Positions 31,387 through 43,500 of a stretch of DNA of 64,000 nt are shown one piece after another. The DNA comes from Poecilobothrus nobilitatus (Eukaryota; Arthropoda; Insecta; Diptera; Dolichopodidae), in the NCBI GenBank assembly GCA_947095535.1, contig OX352772.1, positions 223,718,994 to 223,782,993 of the forward strand, given 5' to 3'. Each line of letters opens with the position of its first letter. Position 1 is the first letter of the stretch. Both the position numbers and the translations under genes were made by a program. The notes below the pieces were generated by a model, which had not been told where the DNA came from, made no database searches, and worked only from the letters and a program-made list of their open reading frames with translations.

Positions 31387-33447
31387 TCATGTTGTGATTT
31401 TGTTTAGTGCAAGTTGCAAAACATCCCTGAGACTGTCTGGAAACTTTCCACTGACCACGACAGCAATATTTTCCGCATAGGCGATAGTTGTGCAGCCCAC
31501 CTCTTCCAGGATTTTAAGCAGTTTATTTACTACCATATTCCAAAGAAGGGAAGATAGCACCTCTCCTTTCGGAGTCCCTCTTTTCACAAACCTTTTTGCT
31601 GAAGCGTTGCCAAAGTTGGCACTGATGGCCCTGCTATTTAGCATATTAGCTATCAGTGCTCTTAGCTCCGGTTCAACTCCTAGGCTTATGAGTGCGTCCA
31701 GAATTACTGCCTGATTGACGTTATTAAACGCTCCCTCAATGTCTATAAAAGCTGCAAGAGTATACTCTTTGCAATTTAAAGATCTTTCAATCGAGCTTGT
31801 CAAAGTGTGAAGTGCAGTATCCACTGACTTCCCTTTACAGTGAGCATGTTGAGAGGCTGACAACAGATTTTTATCTAAGTTGTAGCGGATATGGATGTCG
31901 ATCAATCTTTCTAAGGTTTTTAGAAGGAAGGATGACAGGCTTATAAGCCGAAAGTCCTTCGCATGGACGTGACTACTTTTGCCGGCCTTGGGTATGAACA
32001 CTACTCTGACCTGTTTCCATTTATCCGGGATAAGCCCCAAATTAAGACAACCACAGAAAATACTTTTTAACCAAGCCAGGGTAGTAAATGCATTTTCCTG
32101 GATCTCAGCGGGTATAATTCCATCCGGTCCGCTTGACTTGAATGGTTTGAAACTATCTACAGCCCATTGTAGTTTGTCCCCTGTAACCACCACCTCTGAA
32201 ATAGTAGGGAGAAGATTCAGAAGACAAGCCACCTCTGAGTTGTTATTTGAGCACCCAGGAAAGTGGGTTTTTAAAAGTAATTCCAACGACTCCTCGCTTC
32301 TGGTAGCCCAGCTGCCATCCTCTTTTTTAAGAAGACTGGGTACCATGGGGTTTGTCGATAGAATTTTCCTAAGTCTAGATGCCTCGGAGACGTTCTCTAT
32401 ACCTCCGCAGAATAGTCTCCAGGTATCTCTTTTCGCCTTTTTAAGTGCTTTCTTGTACTCACTAGGAGCCGTTTTATAAGAGCTCCAGTCCTGTATCTCA
32501 TTTGTTTTTTTGGCATTATTAATAGCCCACCTACTATCTTTCCTCAGAGCTTTGATTTTATCATTCCACCAAGGTGGTTTAGGTTTACCCCTAGGTTTAC
32601 TGATGGCACATGAATGCTCTAAGGACTTATTGCAGGCCTTAGTAAAAATGTTTACTAGGCTATTTAGATCCTGGATATTTTTAGGAATTTCAGGTGTTAA
32701 GGAGGGAAGCGTTGACTTTAAGTGCTCCTTATATTTGTTCCAGTCAGTTCTCTTAGGATTTCTATAGATTGACTTTGTTGGAGGACTTTCGTCCAGACTG
32801 AACTCAAGGTATCTGTGATCTGAAAAGGAATGCTCATCAGAAACTTTCCATGAGTTTATTTTAGAATAAATGAAGTCCCAGACTAAGGTTATGTCTAGGA
32901 TTTCTCGCCTATTACTAGTAACAAAGGTAGGTTCCCTGCCAATGTTACAGATTAGAAGGTTAGTACTTAAAATGTAATCAAAAAGTGACTCACATCTTTC
33001 GTTGGTATCCGAACTACCCCAGATGTCAAGGTGAGCATTGGCGTCGCAGCTTATGATGACCCCAATGTTCATCCTCCTAGCATCCGCTATCAATCCTGCC
33101 AGATTGGATGGAGGGAGTGGATCCTGCGAGTCGTGAGGAAGATACGCCGCAACAACCCAGAGCCTTAAGTTTTTTAGCTTTAGCCTCGCCGCGACCAGAT
33201 CAGCATCACTGTAATTATACATAAAAGTTAAATTTAATGTATTTTTAGCAAGTATGCACGCTCTAGGTCTGCATACCTCTTTATTGTACAACAACGTGTA
33301 ACCTGGTATCTTGAGTCCATGAACCTGTTTTTTTATCACCCATGGCTCTTGGATCAAGATAATATCCTCGCCCGTTTTCCTGAGGCGGATTTCAAGCGCG
33401 GCGGAAACCGCTTTGGAATGATGGAGATTAATTTGGAGTAGCTTCAT
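31387..33447 (-). pseudogene. ORF2 part 1: endonuclease and reverse transcriptase (LOA/I-type)
   Basis: 686 residues from MKLLQINLHHSKAV. Residues 1-220 are the AP-like endonuclease: QINLHH (Asn), LIQEPWV (Glu), CDANAHLDIWGSSD, ILDITLVW and SFSDHRYLEF, so the catalytic set looks intact. Residues 230-400 are the linker (KPPWWNDKIKALR). Residues 420-686 are RT: FKSSGPDGIIPAEI, LIPDKWKQVRVVFIPKAGK, AAFIDIEGAFNNV with the first Asp, KRGTPKGEVLSSLLWNMVV (Lys where Gln is usual), and TTIAYAENIAVVVSG, where the second and third catalytic Asp are Glu and Asn. The frame ends at TGA after NKITT; the next residues continue the protein, so this is a point nonsense. Confidence 0.92.
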
Positions 33448-33473
33448 TACCTAAGCCCTCCTTAATCTCCACC

Positions 33474-35779
33474 TAGAATAGAACCTAAGTAAGAATAAAA
33501 AAATAAAAGATTAAAGACATTTTGTATTTTAAATAAAATAGTTTTAAATGCCATGTTTTAATTCTTTAAAATAGCACAAAATTCTTGAAAAGTGGTGGGG
33601 TGTACGATTTAAGATATTATAAAAAACAAAACGTTTCAAAAGAAAAAAAACAAAATAAAATATAATAACGTAAAAAAAAAAAAATTTCTGCAAAATAGAA
33701 GCTTAATCAAAACATTAATCAAAATAAGCAAATTTTCAACCTGATCAAAATTAAAATCAAATAGCCAATGTTTCAAAATTTGAAGAAATTTGCTAAACAA
33801 TCTACATTTTTTATGTACAAAGGTAATATGTTAAACAAGCGACATGCAAGAATACTATAAAATCTACGAAAACAAACAGTAAGGAAAGTTGGAACATTAA
33901 CAAAGAACATATTATTATTACGCAAGCGATAACTACTGGAAAATCTATTATTTAAATACCCTGACCTTTATGTACACATATCTAACTTTTCTATTCAGGT
34001 AATAGTAGATAGTTGTAGTATTACAACTAAAGTACATACTACTTATAAATTTTTTTTTGTTGAAATTAAACACGTAAAATTTTAATACTTTAAAATGAAG
34101 CCACAAAATAAAAAAAATAAAATAGAAGAATTTCTTTGTGAAATAATTTTAAAAAAATTCACAAGGAAAAGTAATTTACAAAGGCATAAAAAACAATATA
34201 AGTTTTGTAATAATTGTAAAACTTATTTGTTAAATTGGAGCTACCATATTAGAACCAATTTGCATAAAAAAACATAGCATAGTACTCTGGAAATGTGAGA
34301 CTCATACTCGTTTATGAAAACAGAACGTTATATTTAAACCAAGCTTTATATTTTTATACGAACTTTTTATTGAAGTATTTAAGCCAAACTTTAAAAAATT
34401 TTCATATTAAACCCGTTAAATATATCTGAATATTTAGCAATTTTAATATTGCTATATATTCACTATAAAGCTACTCAAACGTCATAATAATTCATCAAGC
34501 TTTAAAAACCTTTTTAAATTTTTTTCTTCTTATAATCATTAAATCAAGTTTAAATTTAAGTTCATTAATCAGGGGAATTTTTTTTTCAAATATCATATTA
34601 TTTTCTCCAATTTCAAATACCAAACACAGAAACCTTTTTATAACTCCTACTTTACCGTTTAAAAACAACGCTGTGTACAGCACCATTGCAAAAGTTTATT
34701 TGCTCTTCTCCGCATGGTCTAAAATCGGCTTGCTTTTCTCCCCATTATGTAGAATCGGCTTGCTCCTCTACATGTGGTGTAGAATCGGCTTGCTCTTTTC
34801 CACATGGTGTAGAATCAGCTTTCTAGGTACGTCATTTATTTATGTTATTTATACAGGTCTCCAAACTCTAGTTAACTGGAGTCTATTTCGGAGATTGGAA
34901 ATCTCACCAACTAGATTAATGAAATTTTGCAATTAAATCCAGAATCTGAAATTGTTGGAGCTGGTGATTTTCATTTCTCCATCTTACTCAACTCGTTCAA
35001 AATTCAACTAGAATTCCTGACCTGAAGACCAAGTTGATCAACTCCTGGTTTCTGACTACACACCCTGAGAAAAATTATGTCTCAGTTAACTCTCCTCTTT
35101 GATGTTCGCACCACTAATTGATTAATACTAGCTTCAAGATGAGCACTCAGACCAGTCAAAGGCCTGTCCGGAAAAAAAAGTATGGCGTTAAACCAATGCT
35201 ACCTGGGAAGGTTGAAATAATTTTTTTAAAGCCTTTTATTAGTCTTTAGGCTTTAACAACAGAAATATTGACTTTGCAACCAATATCATTAGTGAAATAG
35301 GGATGAGAGCCTACATAACCAACTCTATGAAACGCATTAAAAGGCTACCCAAATCCTGGTTTAAGCGCATTTGTGCAAATGCTATATATAAAAAGAAGGA
35401 AGCTTTTTAAATCTACAAGAGTGATAGGACTGAAACTAATAGAGCGAGCTATGTCACGATCAGAAACCGGTGTAGGAGAGTTATCAATAACCAAAAGTTC
35501 TTGCACAACAGACGGTTGAGAAGGCAACTTTTTGGCATCTTCCCAAAAATAGCAAATCCTTTTGGACCTTTGCTAAGAGCCTAAACGGTAAAAGTGGTGG
35601 TTCTTCGTTCCCGCCTTTTGTTGATAACAATGACGAAATTGTATCCGATCCCAAAGAAAAAGCACATTTATTTCCAAAACTTCGGGCTCCAACTCATCAT
35701 TGCCGAAGCCAACACAAAGACTATGCATTCTTCCTGCGGTTAACTGCTTGTTAGGAAAAATTTTCTTCAGTAAAGTCTT
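33474..35779 (+). repeat. Array unit copy A, second part
   Basis: Resumes after the target duplication. 33590-33930 (minus strand) is a non-LTR RT tail frame-broken by a one-base loss in the T run at about 33808 (six T against seven in B and C). 34095-34277 is the zinc-finger-like ORF. 34640-34860 holds four short direct repeats of GAATCGGCTTGCT type. 34860-35779 is a decayed jockey-type endonuclease and endonuclease-RT linker on + (LTQLVQNSTRIPDLK, then SFWTFAKSLNGKSGG). It ends CTTCAGTAAAGTCTT against copy B. Longest version of the unit, with E. Confidence 0.88.
34095..34277 (+). CDS. 60-aa zinc-finger-like ORF, array copy A
   Basis: Starts MKPQNKKNKIEEFLCEIILK, then KFTRKSNLQRHKK and CNNCKTYLLNWSYHIRTNLH. 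The first finger-like half has FTRKSNLQRH but lacks a paired Cys; the second has C-x2-C-x9-H-x5-H, like a U1/C2H2-type finger. Strongly basic. A TTTAAA-rich stretch precedes the ATG, and a stop follows at 34275-34277. I do not recognise a family; it may be a broken N-terminus of a larger mobile-element protein, since the FTRKSNLQRH phrase is typical of element-encoded fingers. Intact in A, B, D and E, but those copies are recent duplicates, so intactness is weak evidence of function. Confidence 0.4.
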   Translation: MKPQNKKNKIEEFLCEIILKKFTRKSNLQRHKKQYKFCNNCKTYLLNWSYHIRTNLHKKT

Positions 35780-36862
35780 CTAAAACAAAATTTGCAGCTT
35801 TCTCCGCACCGGGTTGTGTATTTTTACCAAAATCTCGGGTCTAAATTTTTAGTATGAAAGCAATACCTGCCTTATACATAATTGTATGCGGTCGGTAAAG
35901 ATAATAATTTAAAAAAAAGATACCTTACCATTATATTTTTTTCCCCTTTTTTGCTACTTAAGTAAACTGGTAAAAATGTTTTTATTTATACATCTTTCTG
36001 AAATTTACTAAAACTTTCCCTTCCATTTAGTTTTTAACATTACTTGAAAATTTAATTTTTTTTTTATCTAGTACCAATTTATTTGTAATTATAATGAAGA
36101 TATCTAATAAATTTTTTTTTTTTTATTGATTACAAAATATGTAATTTCATAACACCTGTAATTTTCAGTGGATCAACGTGTAAACGTGATATTATAAAAA
36201 ACATTGATTTAACCATTTGCATATTACATTGTTGCACTCATTTAATTCATTAGTCAAATATGTGGGTTAATATACTTAAAAATTTGGGCACATAATATTT
36301 TATTTTTTCCTTATTATCTTAAGTAGTTAACATTCTAATATGAAACAACATTGTTGCAGTACTTGCAAAATTTACAAATGCTGCGTAAATTGTAAAGTTG
36401 TCAAGTTGTCTTTTCATTGATTTATATCAAATATGGAATTTGTTATTAGAAATCAACTGTTTTTAATTTTACGGGTTTTTAGGTTATTAAATCTTTTTTT
36501 TTTTTGTTTATTATTTTATTTATTTATTTATTCTTTTTACTTCAATCTCTTTTCTTTCTTATAAATAAATAACAAATCATATAACATATGTAGTTAAATC
36601 AATAATTCAATAATACACAATACAATAAGTCAATAGTTCAATATTATAGTAAATGCACTAGTAATTAAAATAAAATTTATACAACAAAAAAGTACTTAAT
36701 TAGAATAGAACATAAGTAAGAATAAAAAAATAAAAGATTAAAGACATTTTGTATTTTAAATAAAATAGTTTTAAATGCCATGTTTTAATTCTTTAAAATA
36801 GCACAAAATTCTTGAAAAGTGGTGGGGTGTACCATTTAAGATATTATAAAAAACAAAAAGTT

Positions 36863-37153
36863 TCAAAAGAAAAAAAACAAAATAAAATATAATAACGTAA
36901 AAAAAAAAAATTTTCTGCAAAATAGAAGCTTAATCAAAACATTAATCAAAACAAGCAAATTTTCAACCTGATCAAAATTAAAATCAAATAGCCAATGTTT
37001 CAAAATTTGAAGAAATTTGCTAAATAATCTACATTTTTTTATGTACAAAGGTAATATGTTAAACAAGCGACATGCAAGAATACTATAAAATCTACGAAAA
37101 CAAACAGTAAGGAAAGTTGGAACATTAACAAAGAACATATTATTATTACGCAA
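36863..37153 (-). pseudogene. Non-LTR RT C-terminal tail, array copy B
   Basis: MRNNNMFFVNVPTFLTVCF, then RLFNILPLYIKKCRLFSKF and LQILKHWLFDF. The pattern F-VP-x-T, R-F/LFN-LP-I and FK/LLK-L-F is the tail that follows the thumb in many CR1/jockey-type RTs. The rest of the RT is absent from the unit. Confidence 0.55.
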
Positions 37154-37323
37154 GTGATAACTACTGGAAAATCTATTATTTAAATACCCTGACCTTTATG
37201 TACACATATCTAACTTTTCTATTCAGGTAATAGTAGATAGTTGTAGTATTACAACTAAAGTACATACTACTTATAAATTTTTTTTTTGTTGAAAATAAAC
37301 TCGTAAAATTTTAATACTTTAAA

Positions 37324-37506
37324 ATGAAGCCACAAAATAAAAAAAATAAAATAGAAGAATTTCTTTGTGAAATAATTTTAAAAAAATTCACAAGGAAAAG
37401 TAATTTACAAAGGCATAAAAAACAATATAAGTTTTGTAATAATTGTAAAACTTATTTTTTAAATTGGAGCTACCATATTAGAACCAATTTGCATAAAAAA
37501 ACATAG
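37324..37506 (+). CDS. 60-aa zinc-finger-like ORF, array copy B
   Basis: Identical to the copy A product except Phe for Leu at residue 45 (TYFLNWS). Intact start and stop. Confidence 0.4.
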   Translation: MKPQNKKNKIEEFLCEIILKKFTRKSNLQRHKKQYKFCNNCKTYFLNWSYHIRTNLHKKT

Positions 37507-39276
37507 CATAGTACTCTGGAAATGTGAGACTCATACTCGTTTATGAAAACAGAACGTTATATTTAAACCAAGCTTTATATTTTTATACGAACTTTTTATT
37601 ATTATTTAAGCCAAAGTTTAAAAAATATAAGTATTTAAGCCAAACTTTAAAAAATGTGCATATTAAACCCGTTAAATTTATCTGAATATTTAGCAATTTT
37701 AATATTGCTATATATTCAATATAAAGCTTCTCAAACGTCATAATAATTCATCAAGCTTTAAAAACCTTTTTAAATTTTTTTCTTCTTATAAACATTAAAT
37801 CAAGTTTAAATTTAAGTTCATTAATCAGGGGAATTTTTTTTTCAATAATAATTAATACTAATTCTGTATTCAAACCAAACTTTAAAAACTTTTCATTTCT
37901 TCACTATAATTTAAAATATTCAATACTATTAATCAAATATCATATTATTTTCTCCAATTTCAAATACCAAACACAGAAACCTTTTTACAACTCCTACTTT
38001 ACCGTTTAAAAAGAAATGAAAATCACCAGCTCCAACAATTTCAGATTAGCAAAAATAGCAAATCCTTTTGGACCTTTGCTAAGAGCCTAAACGGTAAAAG
38101 TGGTGGTTCTTCGTTCCCGCCTTTTGTTGATAACAATGACGAAATTGTATCCGATCCCAAAGAAAAAGCACATTTATTTCCAAAACTTCGGGCTCCAACT
38201 CATCATTGCCGAAGCCAACACAAAGACCATGCATTCTTCCTGCAGTTAACTGCTTGTTAGGAAAAATTTTCTTCAGTAAAGTCTTCTAAAACAAAATTTG
38301 CAGCTTTCTCCGCACCGGGTTGTGTATTTTTACCAAAATCTCGGGTCTAAATTTTTAGTATGAAAGCAATACCTGCCTTATACATAATTGTATGCGGTCG
38401 GTAAAGATAATAATTTAAAAAAAAGATACCTTACCATTATATTTTTTTCCCCTTTTTTGCTACTTAAGTAAACTGGTAAAAATGTTTTTATTTATACATC
38501 TTTCTGAAATTTACTAAAACTTTCCCTTCCATTTAGTTTTTAACATTACTTGAAAATTTAATTTTTTTTTTATCTAGTACCAATTTATTTGTAATTATAA
38601 TGAAGATATCTAATAAATTTTTTTTTTTTTATTGATTACAAAATATGTAATTTCATAACACCTGTAATTTTCAGTGGATCAACGTGTAAACGTGATATTA
38701 TAAAAAACATTGATTTAACCATTTGCATATTACATTGTTGCACTCATTTAATTCATTAGTCAAATATGTGGGTTAATATACTTAAAAATTTGGGCACATA
38801 ATATTTTATTTTTTCCTTATTATCTTAAGTAGTTAACATTCTAATATGAAACAACATTGTTGCAGTACTTGCAAAATTTACAAATGCTGCATAAATTGTA
38901 AAGTTGTCAAGTTGTCTTTTCATTGATTTATATCAAATATGGAATTTGTTATTAGAAATCAACTGTTTTTAATTTTACGGGTTTTTAGGTTATTAAATCT
39001 TTTTTTTTTTTGTTTATTATTTTATTTATTTATTTATTCTTTTTACTTCAATCTCTTTTCTTTCTTATAAATAAATAACAAATCATATAACATATGTAGT
39101 TAAATCAATAATTCAATAATACACAATACAATAAGTCAATAGTTCAATATTATAGTAAATGCACTAGTAATTAAAATAAAATTTATACAACAAAAAAGTA
39201 CTTAATTAGAATAGAACATAAGTAAGAATAAAAAAATAAAAGATTAAAGACATTTTGTATTTTAAATGAAATAGTT

Positions 39277-39660
39277 TTAAATGCCATGTTTTAATTCTTT
39301 AAAATAGCACAAAATTCTTGAAAAGTGGTGGGGTGTACCATTTAAGATATTATAAAAAACAAAAAGTTTCAAAAGAAAAAAAACAAAATAAAATATAATA
39401 ACGTAAAAAAAAAAAAATTTTCTGCAAAATAGAAGCTTAATCAAAACATTAATCAAAACAAGCAAATTTTCAACCTGATCAAAATTAAAATCAAATAGCC
39501 AATGTTTCAAAATTTGAAGAAATTTGCTAAATAATCTACATTTTTTTATGTACAAAGGTAATATGTTAAACAAGCGACATGCAAGAATACTATAAAATCT
39601 ACGAAAACAAACAGTAAGGAAAGTTGGAACATTAACAAAGAACATATTATTATTACGCAA
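39277..39660 (-). pseudogene. Non-LTR RT C-terminal tail, array copy C
   Basis: Same first 85 residues as the copy B tail. A longer A-run shifts the frame and extends it by an unrelated Phe-rich end. Confidence 0.5.
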
Positions 39661-39830
39661 GTGATAACTACTGGAAAATCTATTATTTAAATAACCTGAC
39701 CTTTATGTACACATATTTAACTTTTCTATTCAGGTAATAGTAGATAGTTGTAGTATTACAACTAAAGTACATACTACTTATAAATTTTTTTTTTGTTGAA
39801 AATAAACTCGTAAAATTTTAATACTTTAAA

Positions 39831-40012
39831 ATGAAGCCACAAAATAAAAAAAATAAAATAGAAGAATTTCTTTGTGAAATAATTTTAAAAAATTCACAAG
39901 GAAAAGTAATTTACAAAGGCATAAAAAACAATATAAGTTTTGTAATAATTGTAAAACTTATTTTTTAAATTGGAGCTACCATATTAGAACCAATTTGCAT
40001 AAAAAAACATAG
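39831..40012 (+). pseudogene. 60-aa zinc-finger-like ORF, array copy C (frameshifted)
   Basis: One base is missing in the A-run after residue 19 (TTTTAAAAAATTCAC), so the finger half is out of frame. 182 bp against 183 in the other copies. Confidence 0.5.
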
Positions 40013-40517
40013 CATAGTACTCTGGAAATGTGAGACTCATACTCGTTTATGAAAACAGAACGTTATATTTAAACCAAGCTTTATATTTTTATACGAACTT
40101 TTTATTATTATTTAAGCCAAAGTTTAAAAAATATAAGTATTTAAGCCAAACTTTAAAAAATGTTCATATTAAACCCGTTAAATTTATCTGAATATTTAGC
40201 AATTTTAATATTGCTATATATTCAATATAAAGCTTCTCAAACGTCATAATAATTCATCAAGCTTTAAAAACCTTTTTAAATTTTTTTCTTCTTATAAACA
40301 TTAAATCAAGTTTAAATTTAAGTTCATTAATCAGGGGAATTTTTTTTTCAATAATAATTAATACTAATTCTGTATTCAAACCAAACTTTAAAAACTTTTC
40401 ATTTCTTCACTATAATTTAAAATATTCAATACTATTAATCAAATATCATATTATTTTCTCCAATTTCAAATACCAAACACAGAAACCTTTTTACAACTCC
40501 TACTTTACCGTTTAAAA

Positions 40518-43500
40518 AGAAATGAAAATCACCAGCTCCAACAATTTCAGATTCTGGATTTAATTGCAAAATTTCATTAATCTAGTTGGTGAGATTTCCA
40601 ATCTCCGAAATAGACTCCAGTTAACTAGAGTTTGGAGACCTGTATAAATAACATAAATGAATGACGTACCTAGCAAGCTGATTCTACACCATGTGGAAAA
40701 GAGCAAGCCGATTCTACACCACATGTAGAGGAGCAAGCCGATTCTACATAATGGGGAGAAAAGCAAGCCGATTTTAGACCATGCGGAGAAGAGCAAAGAA
40801 ACTTTTGCAATGGTGCTGTACACAGCGTTGTTTTTAAACGGTAAAGTAGGAGTTATAAAAAGGTTTCTCTGTTTGGTATTTGAAATTGGAGAAAATAATA
40901 TGATATTTGATTAATAGTATTGAATATTTTAAATTATAGTGAAGAAATGAAAAATTTTTAAAGTTTGGTTTGAATACAGAATTAGTATTAATTATTATTG
41001 AAAAAAAAATTCCCCTGATTAATGAACTTAAATTTAAACTTGATTTAATGTTTATAAGAAAAAAAAAATTTAAAAAGGTTTTTAAAGCTTGATGAATTAT
41101 TATGACGTTTGAGAAGCTTTATATTGAATATATAGCAATATTAAAATTGCTAAATATTCAGATAAATTTAACGGGTTTAATATGAAAATTTTTTAAAGTT
41201 TGGCTTAAATACTTCAATAAAAAGTTCGTATAAAAATATAAAGCTTGGTTTAAATATAACGTTCTGTTTTCATAAACGAGTATGAGTCTCACATTTCCAG
41301 AGTACTATGCTATGTTTTTTTATGCAAATTGGTTCTAATATGGTAGCTCCAATTTAACAAATAAGTTTTACAATTATTACAAAACTTATATTGTTTTTTA
41401 TGCCTTTGTAAATTACTTTTCCTTGTGAATTTTTTTAAAATTATTTCACAAAGAAATTCTTCTAAATTATTTTTTTTATTTTGTGGCTTCATTTTAAAGT
41501 ATTAAAATTTTACGTGTTTATTTTCAACAAAAAAAAAATTTATAAGTAGTATGTACTTTAGTTGTAATACTACAACTATCTACTATTACCTGAATAGAAA
41601 AGTTAGATATGTGTACATAAAGGTCAGGGTATTTAAATAATAGATTTTCCAGTAGTTATCACTTGCGTAATAATAATATGTTCTTTGTTAATGTTCCAAC
41701 TTTCCTTACTGTTTGTTTTCGTAGATTTTATAGTATTCTTGCATGTCGCTTGTTTAACATATTACCTTTGTACATAAAAAAATGTAGATTGTTTAGCAAA
41801 TTTCTTTAAATTTTGAAACATTGGCTATTTGATTTTAATTTTGATCAGGTTGAAAATTTGCTTGTTTTGATTAATGTTTTGATTAAGCTTCTATTTTGCA
41901 GAAAATTTTTTTTTTTTTACGTTATTATATTTTATTTTGTTTTTTTTTTCTTTTGAAACTTTTTGTTTTTAATATCTTAAATGTTACACCCCACCACTTT
42001 TCAAGAATTTTGTGCTATTTTAAAGAATTAAAACATGGCATTTAAAACTATTTTATTTAAAATACAAAATGTCTTTAATCTTTTATTTTTTTATTCTTAC
42101 TTAGGTTCTATTCTAATTAAGTACTTTTTTGTTATATAAATTTTATTTTAATTACTATTGCATTTACTATAATATTGAACTATTGACTTATTGTATTGTG
42201 TATTATTGAATTATTGATTTAACTACATATGTTATATGATTTGTTATTTATTTATAAGAAAGAAAAGAGATTGAAGTAAAAAGAATAAATAAATAAATAA
42301 AATAATAAAAAAAGAGAAAAAAAAAAAGAAAGAAGAAAGAAAAAAAGATTTAATAACCTAAAAACCCGTAAAATTAAAAACAGGTGATTTCTAATAACAA
42401 ATTCCATATTTGATATAAATCAATGAAAAGACAACTTGACAACTTTATAATTTATGCAGCATTTGTAAATTTTGCAAATGCTGCAACAATGTTGTTTCAT
42501 ATTAGAATGTTAACTACTTAAGATAATAAGGAAAAAATAAAATATTATGTGCCCAAATTTTTACGTATATTAACCCACATATTTGACTAATGAATTAAAT
42601 GAGTGCAACAATGTAATATGCAAATGGTTAAATCAATGTTTTTTATAATATCACGTTTACACGTTGATCCACTGAAAATTACAGGTGTTATGAAATTACA
42701 TATTTTGTAATCAATAAAAAAAAAAAATTTATTAGATATCTTCATTATAATTACTAATAAATTGGTACTAGATAAAAAAAAAAATTAAATTTTCAAGTAA
42801 TGTTAAAAACTAAATGGAGGGGAAAGTTTTAGTAAATTTCAGAAAGATATATAAATAAAAACATTTTTACCAGTTTACTTAAGTAGCAAAAAAGGGGAAA
42901 AAAATATAATGGTAAGGTATCTTTTTTTTAAATTATTATCTTTACCGACCGCATACAATTATGTATAAGGCAGGTATTGCTTTCATACTAAAAATTTAGA
43001 CCCGAGATTTTGGTAAAAATACACAACCCCGGTGCGGAGAAAGCTGCAAATTTTGTTTTAGAAGACTTTACTGAAGAAAATTTTTCCTAACAAGCAGTCA
43101 ACCGCAGGAAGAATGCATGGTCTTTGTGTTGGCTTCGGCAATGATGAGTTGGAGCCCGAAGTTTTGGAAATAAATGTGCTTTTTCTTTGGGATCGGATAC
43201 AATTTCGTCATTGTTATCAACAAAAGGCGGGAACGAAGAACCACCACTTTTACCGTTTAGGCTCTTAGCAAAGGTCCAAAAGGATTTGCTATTTTTGGGA
43301 AGATGCCAAAAAGTTGCCTTCTCAACCGTCTGTTGTGCAAGAACTTTTGGTTATTGATAACTCTCCTACACCGGTTTCTGATCGTGACATAGCTCGCTCT
43401 ATTAGTTTCAGTCCTATCACTCTTGTAGATTTAAAAAGCTTCCTTCTTTTTATATATAGCATTTGCACAAATGCGCTTAAACCAGGATTTGGGTAGCCTT

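Larger units (their letters stand above)
29782..33473 (-). mobile_element. LOA/I-type non-LTR retrotransposon, 3.7 kb, with 14-bp target-site duplication
   Basis: Inserted in array copy A. TAGAATAGAACCTA flanks it at 29768-29781 and 33474-33487, and copies D and E carry that site once, uninterrupted. It encodes on the minus strand an AP-like endonuclease, RT and RNase H, the domain set of LOA and I group elements. The 5' end lies only 26 bases before the ORF2 ATG, so ORF1 is absent. The 3' end is TTAACCTAACCTAACC, about three units of a CCTAA repeat, with no poly(A). ORF2 has one nonsense change and at least two frameshifts. Confidence 0.93.
35780..38285 (+). repeat. Array unit copy B (2506 bp)
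   Basis: Head to tail with A. Shares with C the target-site variant AGAATAGAACATA (36701) and a 23-base duplication near 37612 that A, D and E lack, so B and C are sister copies. At about 38010-38048 a stretch of about 35 bases is inverted (ATGAAAATCACCAGCTCC), the same novel joint seen between C and D. It then jumps to the linker piece CAAAAATAGCAAATCC, deleting about 0.9 kb relative to A. Confidence 0.88.
38286..40517 (+). repeat. Array unit copy C (left palindrome arm)
   Basis: Same start as the other copies and ends abruptly after TACTTTACCGTTTAAAAA, where the sequence turns into the reverse complement of the unit. Carries the B-type AGAATAGAACATA site (39207) and the B-type 23-base duplication. 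Together with the tail of B from 38050 it forms the left arm of the inverted repeat. Confidence 0.9.

Noticed and set aside
31490..32767. Plus-strand frames of 74-166 residues inside the LOA element
   Set aside because: Antisense shadows of the real minus-strand ORF2.
35345..35527. 60-residue frame repeated in array copies A and D (also 43314-43496)
   Set aside because: Antisense to the decayed jockey-type linker; kept open only because the copies are recent duplicates.
38050..43300. Palindrome as a long-read adaptor artefact
   Set aside because: The arms differ by private changes (purine tract and stop in D, 23-base duplication and site variant in C, frameshift in the C zinc-finger ORF), and A and E are independent direct copies. 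It still deserves confirmation by spanning reads.
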